Below are positions 34,165 to 44,525 of a stretch of DNA of 64,000 nt, piece by piece. Where the stretch lies: assembly GCA_036674765.1 (NCBI GenBank), contig JARVKI010000024.1, forward strand, positions 248,001 through 312,000, in the 5' to 3' direction. Position numbers and translations under genes: made by a program. This DNA comes from Seiridium cupressi. Lineage: Eukaryota; Ascomycota; Sordariomycetes; Amphisphaeriales; Sporocadaceae. Position 1 is the first letter of the stretch; the number at the start of each line of letters is the position of its first letter. Under the pieces are notes generated by a model, which saw nothing but the letters and a program-made list of their open reading frames with translations, searched no databases and was not told the DNA's origin.

Positions 34165-35532
34165 ATGGCTGCTCCGATTCGCTTGACGTTGAGAAAGGGA
34201 GTCACACATTGTCTGAGCCGTGGATTTGCAACAACTTCACGGCGACTTGAAATCCACGATGTATCGAAGCTTCCCGACCGCATTCTACCGAAATACAACA
34301 ATACTCCGACGTCGTCGTTACTTTCTCTAGAATGGCCAGAGCCCCCTCGCAACGTGCTGATAGTACCGAAGCTGTACGCGCCAAAGGTCATAAAGTCGGC
34401 GGTTGAGTTTGTGAAGCATGTCAATGCAGAATATCCGGGCATCAAATTTATTTTCGAGCATCGCGTCGCTTCGACCATTCACGATTCCCTTCCCTTTCCA
34501 ATTTACAGCGCTGAACCGTCGCATTTCCCGGCCAAGATCGATCTTGTGGCGACACTGGGAGGCGATGGGACCATCCTGCGAGCGGCGAGCCTCTTCAGCT
34601 TGCACACTAGCGTACCCCCGATTTTGTCTTTCAGCATGGGTACTTTGGGATTCTTGGGCGAGTGGAAGTTTGAGGAATACAAGCGGGCATGGCGGGAGGT
34701 CTATATGAGTGGGAGCCGCGTGACTGTGAGCGACCTCCAGGGGCCGCATACACAGGCCGCAAATGGACGTCATAGCCAAGTCGACGAGATGCAGAACGAT
34801 AGTTGGGCAGGTGTCAAGGGGAAGAACATGGGCGCCACTCGGGCAAGCAAGATCCTTCTGCGTCATCGCCTCAAGGTTGGGGTTTACGATGCCAACGGCC
34901 TCAACATCAACGAGCATCTCATGCCTACCTCGACTGCCGCTCTCCACCAACCTCTGCCTCCTGTGCCCCCAGCAATCAAGGAACTTTCCAAATCTGGACA
35001 GCCAGTCATTCCCGATCTACACGCCATCAACGAGTTGGTGATCCACCGTGGTCCAAATCCTCATCTAGCGATTGTCGACGTCTACGTGGGCAATCGCTTC
35101 TTGACTGAGGCTGTGGCTGACGGCATCCTCATCAGCACGCCCACTGGTTCTACAGCATATTCGTTATCAGCTGGTGGAACCATCATCCATCCACTGACCA
35201 AGTCAATGTTACTGACGCCTATTTGCGCACGAACCTTGAGCTTCCGTCACTTGTGTCTACCCCTGAACAAGAAAGTCGTGTTGAAGGTTAGCAAGAAGAA
35301 TCGAGGTCGGGAGCTGGAGGTTAGTATTGATGGCAAACGGAGAGCAGGCGTCACCATCGGCATGGAAATCCGGGTCACTGGTGAGCTTGTCGCTCCAGAT
35401 GCCATGGGGAAATGGGTGGGTGGTGTCCCATGTGTCATCAGGAGCAGCGGCCAAGGCGATGAGGGTGACGATGACGATGGGTGGGTAGGAGGACTTAACG
35501 AGAGGCTCAAGTTCAACTACCCTGTAGGATAA
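34165..35532 (+). CDS. POS5: Mitochondrial NADH/NAD kinase (Pos5-like)
   Basis: A 455-residue intronless gene. The N-terminus is basic and Ser/Thr/Arg-rich without acids up to about residue 28, with F-A-T-T-S-R-R near a likely cleavage site, which fits a mitochondrial presequence. The ATP-NAD kinase signature G132-G-D-G-T is followed by G-T-L-G-F-L. The NAD-binding elements N-E-L-V-I-H-R-G and the conserved I-S-T-P-T-G-S-T-A-Y-S-L-S-A-G-G come later. The enzyme phosphorylates NADH (and NAD+) with ATP to supply NADPH in the matrix, as yeast Pos5 does. A Gly/Asn/Gln-rich insertion (about 195-225) and an acidic G-D-E-G-D-D-D-D-G stretch near the C-terminus are lineage extras. Confidence 0.92.
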   Translation: MAAPIRLTLRKGVTHCLSRGFATTSRRLEIHDVSKLPDRILPKYNNTPTSSLLSLEWPEPPRNVLIVPKLYAPKVIKSAVEFVKHVNAEYPGIKFIFEHRVASTIHDSLPFPIYSAEPSHFPAKIDLVATLGGDGTILRAASLFSLHTSVPPILSFSMGTLGFLGEWKFEEYKRAWREVYMSGSRVTVSDLQGPHTQAANGRHSQVDEMQNDSWAGVKGKNMGATRASKILLRHRLKVGVYDANGLNINEHLMPTSTAALHQPLPPVPPAIKELSKSGQPVIPDLHAINELVIHRGPNPHLAIVDVYVGNRFLTEAVADGILISTPTGSTAYSLSAGGTIIHPLTKSMLLTPICARTLSFRHLCLPLNKKVVLKVSKKNRGRELEVSIDGKRRAGVTIGMEIRVTGELVAPDAMGKWVGGVPCVIRSSGQGDEGDDDDGWVGGLNERLKFNYPVG

Positions 35533-37250
35533 GCAGGAGATCTGGAAGAAGATCTGAACCGCTGAAGGCGCTCAGCCTAGCCAAATTTGGATAATAGCAT
35601 GGGATCGGAATTGTACATGGGGAATGGATATTTCATATGCGACTCGGACCACCAGGTAATGTACATATGGGGCGTTTCTTTACCTGCACATGGTCTGGTG
35701 TTTGCATGTTTGGATTGCAGTATTAAAGATACCCACAAAGGCTGTTAAGAATATCATAGCTAAAAGCAGATAGTCCGTTCTTGAGGCATGTCTTATCATC
35801 ATGGGAGCCATAGCAAAGCCGGGCTACACAGTGCCCGTCTCACCGCACCAATACCCCGCACTCGACGGCAGAGCCGAACCTAGCTCAGGCTCGCCGCTTG
35901 TTCTTGACGATATTCAAAGTAGGCGAGTGGAATATTCCGCACATGAATCTGTAGGTTATATGAACGGTCATACTCTGATGGATGGTTGTTTGGGCCTCGG
36001 AGGAAGCTCGAAAGGCACCAATCACGCATTTCAGGGTCGGATGCAGCACTGCTTGGACTTGGACTGATGAGCCAGCTTGACAGCGGCAGAGCTTTGAGAT
36101 AACCCCTCCTGGTAAGCTGATGTGGCTGCTGCAATCTGAATGGCTGCGAAGTGGTGCTCTGTATGTAGCCGTCGCGTGGTCTCTTATCAGGCGATAACAT
36201 CCAAGGTTCGCCCTGTCGATGGGGAGTAGAGTTGCAGGAGTTACATTGCAAGCGGCCCACGTGAAGCTTCCTTGAGCTGAGCTAACGGGAGCTGTTGAGG
36301 ATCCAAGACAGGGTCAGGCACACATCTGTCGGCTGACAATCGTTATTCCATGGACTTTCATGTATGTGTCAGGTGCCGTCACAACGTATGTTGTGGTTGG
36401 CTTACTGGTTTGCCGCTCCGGGTCTGATGCTCTGGGCATACTCATGCATCAGCGTCGTGGAAAATGGGATTGTCCTGAACTGATGCAGGGCAGCAAATAG
36501 TGCCCACACCAATGCTCTCGTAGTGTAGGCATTCGTCCGGTCCTACACAATCAGGCAGTCAACCTGACTACAGCTCGGCGCCACGGGACCCTGATTGAGG
36601 ATCGTTATTGCTTTCTAGCTAATGCAGCTTCGCACTGGAGCGGGGTCTGTTGCTTCTCATCCTTTGGTCGTTTGTGACTTGATGAGCGCGCGCCAGAAGT
36701 TACACACATTCCATGCCTTACCCAGAATGCTCACATCTCGACCAAACCCTTACAGTGCAAACAGCCTCAACGACCCCCATATTGCTGAAGCCAACATTGC
36801 CTGGCTTGCCGTCTCATCTCATCGAACTGTCACTGTTTGCGAAAAGGGCCTATCTTGACCTGTAACAGCAGCTCCAAGTCGGATTCGTTTGCCCAAGGCT
36901 GGTGCTCTCTCTTGTTTAAGGCTTGTACCCGGAGGAGCCTGAATCTCACTAGTGTAAGTGCTGCATGCGCTTCCCGACGACCTCCAGCTCTGGAGCTCAC
37001 ATTTTCAATATCCTTCTCATCACTTCATACATCGCCACCACTTTCCGAGCAACCAAGAGTTTCTAACAATCTGATACGTAACTGTAGACATGCAACAACG
37101 AGTCAGTTTTGTCCTGAGGCAGTTTTAGATCCTGCACGCTCTTTTTATGGTACTTTGTTGCTTCGCGAGAGAGGCTTACCTTTCTCCGCGTTCACCAGGC
37201 TGCGACCAGATCTATTATAAGCGTGCCTCGGGAACACGCTTTCTTTCCTG
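35533..37250. other. Intergenic, likely includes long 5' leader of the E2 gene
   Basis: Short unsupported frames on both strands. The 300-400 bp before 37251 is pyrimidine-rich with CTTCTCATCACTTC-type tracts, typical of a fungal promoter/5' leader; a leader intron cannot be excluded. Confidence 0.5.
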
Positions 37251-40200
37251 ATGCTGCCCATTCACGAAACAATGCGGTCGCCTTTTAAAAGCGCCCTCGA
37301 GCGCTTTAGTGGTACCCGAGGCGCATCCCAAAGAGAGCACCAAGATCTCCACCACCATCACCAGCATCACGAGCACGCCAATAACAATTGTTTCCTTCCT
37401 TCGAACACTGAGCCCAATCACGAACCCAGTATTTTTGGGCCCTTTAACTGTCTACCGCCAACACGGGCATCCAAAAAAGGTCCGAACTCTATCACACCTA
37501 CGACGTCGTCGACGACTCCCTCTGTGAGCACTATGGCCGCAAAACCTAAACGTAGCAGATGGGAAGCACCCCCCAGTGCCTCGACATCCCAGTCTGCGCC
37601 AGGAAATCAAAACGTGGGAAACAACTGGTCTAATCCATTAGACTTGACCACAAGTTCGCAATCCAACCTAGCAAATATCACAAATGCCTTTAGTGGTCAG
37701 ACTCATCCCACGACGGAGGGATTCACGCCAAATTTGTCATCGGACCGTCATGGTACCCCATCTGTGCTTAATACCTTGGCACTGCCGAATGGTCAGAATT
37801 TCTCCTTCGGTTCGTTTGATCCATCGAGCTCAACCACCGATTTTCAGCCAGCCACGAGTATGACCATGTCCGGTACAGACTTCACAAACTGGACCTCGCA
37901 ATCCACATGGGCTAACGCTTCGACGTCTACACATGGTCACGCTGGCAACTCATCGCCCAACTTCGTGTTCCAGCCTCCCGAATCTTGGCCCGACGTGGAT
38001 TTTGAGGACCATGCATTCCAAGAATCGAAGGAGCAGGAACAGCAAGCCGAGGAAGACGCCCAATTCGCTCGACATCTCCAGATGCAGTTCGATCAAGAGG
38101 CAATCGCTGGAGGAGGATTATCACAAACAAGCGGCTCAGCTGCCTTTGACAATTTTGTGGCCCCTTTACACAGTTCCGGAAAGCTTTCGGCCGATGGCCT
38201 TACCAAGATGGAGATTGACAGTCCGATCCCACTTCTTACCTCGTCGGCGAACGTCTCTAATGAAGACGAAGAGGATGAGGCCCAAATTTCGGGGAAGGAG
38301 AAAATGGACTTGGAGCAACTGAGGCAATACACGAGATCACTCTCCGTCCCCTGTGCTGGTTGTGGTAAGAAACATACACTACGACAGGAGGATATACCCA
38401 GGATGACTCGGAAGTGGGCCTCTAGCTCTGGTAAGATACTATGTGGACTGGGGTGTTCGAGCAACAGCTTCTGTAGCACGGTTACCTGCCCGGGTTGCAA
38501 ATCCGCCATCAGAACCGAGAATGGGTTTTCTGGTGCCCAACCACTGAATGCCCACAGATCTTTACAGTCGTCATCGTCGACCACAGTTGGAGGGCTGCCT
38601 CCTTCGATGCAGTATTGTTGTGAAGGTGGGAGAGAGTTCGCCTTGTGGGCTCTAGCCTGTGGATGGGATCAACCGCCAACAGCGTCCTTCCGGCAGACCG
38701 TAGCAAACAAGCTGAGACCGCGTCGAAGCCAGCCGGGACATTTTGCGTCGAATGGAGCGAGGAAAGTCAGTCCAACCAAAAGCAACATTCGCTCCCCCCA
38801 ACGTGAACGTCTGTTCCACAAGATCCCGGTAACTCCAAAAGGTACGGGTTATGGAGGGAACGCGACACCGGCGGCATACATGCCAGTCTCAAGGCACAAG
38901 GTCTTAAAGCCAAGCGCCGTTGTGGTATCGCATAATACCAAGGAAGACTCGGTTCAGGAGGCCTATTTTCGACTCATCTCGACCTTATTGCCCACGATCT
39001 CTTCATCGGAGCCAAAAGCTCTGGACGCATCACCTCCTCTATATCTAAGTACTATGCTCGCACGTAGTCCGCTCATGGCCAGAGCCGCCATACTGTTAAG
39101 TAACGACTCTATTCAAGACATATCCAGACAACGAACTCTCTACGATGGCGTGTTGGATTTCGTCAATTCCCTGGGAAATCATGTTGCTACTTCAAGTCTT
39201 GTCTATGAAGATCGTCGACTATTTACACAATGGGGAATGACGCTCCCCTTATCTTTCGGAAAGGAGGAGAAGAGGAAGGTCACAGCCAAGGACATCAGCA
39301 AGTCGTTGGCTAGTCTGGTATCTCGTCTCGCTACACAAGGAAAAATAATGTTGCAGCATGCGAAGCAGAACCCGCAAGAGTTTGAGGCCAAGGCCGAGTC
39401 TGATCTTCTGGCTTGGGTGGAAAAAGTCGTTGCGAGCGCAGCAATTCACGAGGTGAACAGTCAACATCTTAAAGCTGATGCCATGGAGATCGATGGCGGC
39501 AAAGGGAAGATGACAGCGGCAGCTGAATGGACCAAATACCATCAAGATTACGCGCTCCAAGAGCTCGAAGATGAAGAAATTCTGAAAAACCACCACTTCT
39601 CTGGGCCGGCAAGGACGATGAAGGCCCCGCCAAAAGGCCGCATGAAGAGTTTAATTACCGAGGTCACGAACTTGAGAACGTCCCTTCCGGAAGGCATTTT
39701 CGTTCGTCATGGCAGCTCACGTCTAGATGTGATAAAGGTTCTAATAATTGGACCGAAAGGCACACCCTACGAATATGGGTTCTTCGAGTTTGATTTGTTC
39801 TGTCCGCTCGAGTATCCTGCTGTGCCGCCGAGCGTTCAGTTCAAAACAACAGGCGGTGGGAAGATTCGATTTAATCCGAACCTGTATGAGAACGGCAAGG
39901 GTAAGTTTTCCCCTGTTCCTCCCTCTATTTCTTCTTTTGTTTTTTCTTTTCTTCTCTCGTCGCTCTATCGAAATCCACTTGTCTAATATGATTATAGTCT
40001 GTCTTTCTTTACTTGGAACTTGGCAAGGAGAGCCGTGGCAACCGGGAAAGTCTACCTTGCTCCAATTGCTTGTTTCCATACAATCGATGATCTTGTGTGA
40101 GAACCCGTATTACAATGAACCTGGTTTCGAGAACCAGGCAAACCAGGCTCACAACACTGCCTATAATAACAAGACAAGAGCATCGACAATCCAGTACGCT

Positions 40201-40422
40201 ATTTTCCCTTGGGTCAGCGCAATAAGCGCGCTTGTCGACCCGGAGCAAGTTTCATCCGTAACCTCGCCGTGGCGTGCAATTGCACAGACACACTTACGCC
40301 TTTTCAGTCGCGAGATTGATGCGGCCTCCAGAGCGGCTGCAACCGAATCTAAGAACGTCCAGCTCGAACACCAGGCGCGGAACATACACGCCGCATTGGA
40401 GAAACAACGCTATTTAGCGTAA
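37251..40422 (+). CDS. Large UBE2O/BIRC6-like ubiquitin-conjugating enzyme
   Basis: Exons 37251-39900 and 39998-40422 across a 97-nt intron (GTAAGT ... TTATAG), giving 1,024 residues. Starts at 37251 or 37272 (Met8) are both possible. Features in order: a His-rich stretch (30-42); a Ser/Thr/Asn/Gln-rich disordered region; a UIM-like helix ([11 protein letters not shown], about 263-275); a Cys-rich zinc region with C-x2-C pairs and C-C-E-G-G-R-E-F (about 365-475); a helical middle part; and the UBC fold from about residue 790. The active-site neighbourhood [13 protein letters not shown]885-L-S-L-L-G-T-W, followed by [15 protein letters not shown], is the UBE2O/BIRC6 class rather than the HPN class. 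The intron splits codon 884, one codon before the catalytic Cys. It is expected to conjugate ubiquitin, perhaps with its own zinc region acting like an E3. Confidence 0.88.
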
Positions 40423-40974
40423 GGACAATAGGGGAGAACGACACGGTGCAAGCGTCTATGCCGCAGACGACGTTGGGAAAACAGAGTAGAAATCTTTTTT
40501 GAGGATACAGAAGTATTCTCAACTAGAGATCAATTAGGTATTCTAGGCTTAGATTTCCCCCCTGCATCGCGTCCCATCTACACCCTCCATAAACAATAAT
40601 ATCAGGTTCTACCTAATTAGCGTATAGACGATCTCGTTGAAAGTAATATAGGTCTCGTCTACTAAGATTTCAAGTGCACCAGTCTGGCAGTATCCAGTGA
40701 GTCACAACGGTGGGAGCCTCAGACATCAACTAATGCTCTTAAAATGTTTGCAAAAACATTCATCTCTTATATAAGTATACGTTGAAAGCACCTCTGTTCT
40801 TGCTTCTCCTTGCTTCCTGTCATCAGCAAAGATCCATCAATGCAGTACTCAAGCAGCATCTCCTTCATCTTCATGCTTCGTTCAATTGTTGCGTTCCGAT
40901 CCTAGGGGCACTTCGAGCCACAAAAGCGTAAACAACTCTGTATTCACTGCAAAACATCCAAATCAACATTCAAA
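40423..40974. other. Intergenic with TATA-like box
   Basis: TATATAAG at 40768-40775 lies about 200 bp before the next ATG and is followed by a CT-rich leader. No other content is recognised. Confidence 0.5.
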
Positions 40975-41454
40975 ATGACTTACCCAGCAGAGAACTTTGA
41001 ATACGATTTCTCCAAGGGTGATGCCGACGCGTGGCTGGCAACCCCCATGCCTGGCCAAGGACATACGAGTCTGCAGCCAGTTCCTGGTCGATGGCAAGCC
41101 AGGCAAGATCGCCAGCATGTCCAAGGCAAAGACCCGAAAGTATGGGATGTCAAGGTCATGATCACCGGTATGGATATCTTCAACGGCAAGAAGCACGGAG
41201 GGGGTGGGCTTGTGACTCACAACATAACAGTCCCAGTCGTGTCGTACAGGAGCTACCTGCTCCTGGATATGTTGCGGGAAGGATACCTCATTCTCTTCGA
41301 CAAGGAGATTGGCGACGAGAGGCTTCCGGAGGGCGAGGTCGATGGGCAAATCGAGAAAAAGTTCGGCAACGGCGCGGATAGCCAGGTCAAGGTGACGGTG
41401 CTCTCCGCAATGGGCCTTCAAATTGCCGTTGATGTTACAGACATTGATATCTAG
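40975..41454 (+). CDS. Hypothetical protein, 159 aa
   Basis: Intronless frame from ATG 40975 (CAAAATGAC) to TAG 41452. No signal peptide or membrane helix. The N-terminal third is aromatic- and Pro/Gly-rich (W-L-A-T-P-M-P-G-Q-G). The rest alternates hydrophobic and charged residues as in a beta-rich fold: V-W-D-V-K-V-M-I-T-G-M-D-I-F and V-K-V-T-V-L-S-A-M-G-L-Q-I-A-V-D-V-T. A G-G-G-G turn sits near residue 77, and there are no cysteines. A TATA box, CT-rich leader and good start context argue that it is expressed. No family is recognised; the position of the strands suggests a small soluble domain, and no function is assigned. Confidence 0.6.
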   Translation: MTYPAENFEYDFSKGDADAWLATPMPGQGHTSLQPVPGRWQARQDRQHVQGKDPKVWDVKVMITGMDIFNGKKHGGGGLVTHNITVPVVSYRSYLLLDMLREGYLILFDKEIGDERLPEGEVDGQIEKKFGNGADSQVKVTVLSAMGLQIAVDVTDIDI

Positions 41455-42157
41455 TGGAAGTCATACCTTCAACACAGCTGAGCGCAGCTCCATGGACAAT
41501 AGCGCCTGCCGTTCTGTACATAGATAGCATGTACTTCGCTGGTACAGTATCAATATACGTCTGTTCCACGTAACAAATGAAATCGAGGGTTCTAAGACGT
41601 CCGGGCCAATTCAATCTCGAAGGTTTGATTCGCATATATGAAGTTGTACTTAATATAGTGTTTTGAGGTAACCATTCTCTATTACGCAGCCTTGATTTGG
41701 TTCAACGGGTCTAGATTCGCGCTGATGCATCGCCAAATAGAAGATTGCTTTCTTGCGCAGGCAGACACACTGAAACAGGAGAACTGAGGCGAAATCAAGA
41801 TTCTATATTGTTGACGTTGCGCGGCTGCTCGCATTGCTCTTATATAACGGCCCGGTCTTTGAAATGAGGAGACCCCATAATCCCCAGTGGAGCAGGGGCG
41901 CGCGGGCCGCATGTCACACCCAAACCCAATTTAGATCACACAGAGTGGAGATGGACGTCGTATCATCGACCCGGAGACTATAATAAACTTTGTTTGACCT
42001 ATATATTCCCCGATACGCTAGCAGGGGAACCGGCTCCGCATGGGCTGTGTCAGGGGCTGGCATTCAACAGCATATATAAGTCGACCGAGAACTTCTGGAC
42101 AAGAACTCGATTTAGTCCCGGCAGTTGTTATACAAGTCACCATCTCAATCAATCACA
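41455..42157. other. Promoter region of the secreted Cys-rich gene
   Basis: No coding sequence supported. A TATA box close to the downstream ATG is listed separately. Confidence 0.5.
42073..42080 (+). promoter_or_regulatory. TATA-like box
   Basis: TATATAAG, 85 bp upstream of the ATG at 42158, followed by a CAATCAATCACA leader. A close TATA box is common for highly inducible secreted-protein genes. Confidence 0.5.
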
Positions 42158-42714
42158 ATGAAGTCCATCTCTGCAATTGGCCTCGTGGCCATCGCTCTCC
42201 CGGCATTCGCATCGGCATGGTCGCCTCTGTCCTACTTCCAAGCCGCCGCCCCAGTCCAGAAGCGAACCCTCGACCCAGCAACTTCCAACACAGAAGGCAA
42301 ATGCCCAGGAACCTACAGCTGCTCCGGTGAGTCCCCACTACTTTTCCAGTGCTGCCGTGAAGCATAACGTTTCTGACCCGCTTCCCAGCATCCAAGACCT
42401 CCACGGCCATCCAAGCCGCCGAGTGTGCCTACAACACGCGCACCTCATCGCAGACCTTCGCCGTCTTCGTGACAGACCACCAGTACGACTCCAGCCATGG
42501 CGCGCCCTACGGAACCTGCAGCGCGTACAGCTGCACGGTGCCGACCAGTGCTGAGATGACGGACTCGGACGACGACTGCTGGACCTTCTTCTGGGACAAC
42601 AATGGCGAGAGCTCTGGCGTCGGCACCAACTGCATCGAGGACCCTACCACCGGCGAGTGTGGCTGCGAGAACTCGGATGGTACGTTCGTGGCTGGAAGTG
42701 ATGACTGTACCTAA
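42158..42714 (+). CDS. Small secreted Cys-rich protein (candidate effector)
   Basis: Exons 42158-42326 and 42389-42714 across a 62-nt intron (GTGAGT ... TTCCCAG), giving 164 residues. A signal peptide is clear: M-K-S-I-S then a hydrophobic core ending A-F-A-S-A (residue 20). A Kex2-type K35-R36 suggests a short pro-segment. The mature part has ten Cys: C49-x5-C55, C69, a C-x4-C, D-D-D-C-W, T-N-C, E-C-G-C and D-D-C-T at the end. An even number fits five disulfides. It is acidic and rich in Ser/Thr/Asp/Gly, with W-T-F-F-W in the middle. Size, secretion and Cys content are those of fungal effectors or cell-wall/antimicrobial proteins, but no family was recognised. Confidence 0.8.
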
Positions 42715-44011
42715 GGGATTTTGATTGGATTTACTCGGTGCAATGGGGAATTTCAAGTACACTTCTTATGCTCGACATGTCAGAGCGATCTTCCATAAGG
42801 CTTCAATGAACAAAAGGATGAATATGTACATATCAGCGTTTTGAAATACTTCAATTCAAAGATCTTTACCACTTTTAGCTTAGCTTATGAGCCTTGAGCA
42901 GCCAATGGCCGCATCATATGTATGGCTCGAATCCGTGTTTTGATGATATAGAAATACTTTTCTTAGATGTAATATATAGGTTCTCTCTGAACATCAAAGC
43001 ATATCATATGGCATACGAACGGGGGTGTCTGTAAGGCATATCATTTTAGTCCAGCAGCTGTCGTAAAACATTTGTCGGTCTGTGGATCATACTTCGACAG
43101 AATTGGAAGAAGTCTCAAGGTCTTATGCATGGCCACCGGTACAAGCGCCTTAAGATCCAGCCGACGACGAATGTCCTCCTTCTTTAGGGATACTGCCATG
43201 TCAATTGCGCCTTGTTGGGTGGGAAGTCTTGATGCTATGAAGATGGAATATTATTGGCCTCTAGTATAGTCGACCTATACTCTAGCTTTCGTCTCTAGTA
43301 GCCAACCTGCCTTCGAAGCTGTAAATCCTCCGGCCCGACAGTTCGGCACCTAGTAATTTCACGACATCCAATATGCCTGGGTAGAAGTGTAAGTCAAAAA
43401 GGTACTTCGAACTACCGATAGCCGAGCAAAACGTGAAGCCATCGCCGTACCGGTTAGTTTACTCCTCGATGAACGAGGTCAACATCATTGCACGCTTCAA
43501 TAGTGTATATTGAAAGACCGAATTTCTGACTTGCATCGTGGCCGCGTGGGTAGGTCTGCAACCAACAGCGGGCTCGCTCCGCATGCGAGCGTCTGAATCG
43601 TGAGGTCTCTCGTAAGGGTGGCAAAATCGCGAGGAAACAGCACGAGCTTAGGAAAAATGAATAGTACTTCATTCTGGAGACCATTAGCTGTGTCCTGTTA
43701 GTCTAATTCAATGTTTGCTTTGGTAAGGACCAATGCTACTTGAGTGGTTGGATATGGTTATATGATTCCTGACAGTCATATGCCATATAAATTCATGATG
43801 GGCCATAATGATTTACAAGGCTATTTTGCATCCACCAAGAAACCGCAAGCTTAGAACATCTTTGACGGGACGAGTATTGAATCGCCGCCGTTCTACCACG
43901 GCAACGTAGCATGAGAATAATGGCACGTTCATATCCGCTACTGATACATTCATATTGATCAGACCACCCGGATATTCAAATTGGGGGGTAATTTCACTAA
44001 GACACTGTGAC

Positions 44012-44128
44012 TTCTTTTTCTTGCTGATCGAGGGTCGACGCTGTACGTCGTCAGGGTAAGCAGTAGTCGATTCTTTTTCTTGCTAATCGTGGCTCAAGCC
44101 GTCCGTCGTCAGCGTAAGCAGTAGTCAA
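44012..44128 (+). repeat. Two-copy tandem repeat, period 59 bp
   Basis: Copies at 44012-44070 and 44071-44128 both begin TTCTTTTTCTTGCT and end GTAAGCAGTAGTC. They differ at roughly a dozen positions, so the duplication is not recent. It lies about 400 bp upstream of the secreted hydrolase gene. Confidence 0.75.
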
Positions 44129-44444
44129 GCCTAGTTTAAGTCGTCCTTGGCATCTTTAAGATTCAGTGAAACGTCTTGGGTATTGTTATTGGCTGATTTC
44201 GCGATGGTATGAATGTGCAAATTGTAGGATTCTCGTAATTACGTTGACATCCTGGCTGCGCCACGCTCAAGCCGTCCGCCTTGCATGGTGTTTAACTTCA
44301 TCGCCAAACGCTATATCCACTATCCCAGATCAAATGAGTAATAGCTGAAAACCGTCCAAGTTCTGCCTAATGATCGTCACGGTCGTCATATTAAACTACT
44401 AAGGTTTCTCCAATTATCACGAACCTAGATCGAAGATTCGATCA

Positions 44445-44450
44445 TATAAA
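44445..44450 (+). promoter_or_regulatory. TATA box
   Basis: TATAAA lies 76 bp before ATG 44526. Its presence supports 44526 rather than a more distal start. Confidence 0.5.
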
Positions 44451-44525
44451 ATGCTCTTCTTATAGCCACGGTTTAAGGATTGTCGAAAACAAGTGGCACC
44501 TCTCCCTCCTCCAACATCCAACAAA

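Larger units (their letters stand above)
42715..44525. other. Intergenic 1.8 kb with tandem repeat
   Basis: AT-rich and without a supportable gene. It contains a two-copy 59-bp tandem repeat (listed) and a TATA box before the next gene. Confidence 0.5.

Noticed and set aside
34327..34950. 207-codon minus-strand frame opposite the NADH kinase
   Set aside because: Antisense shadow of a strongly conserved coding region.
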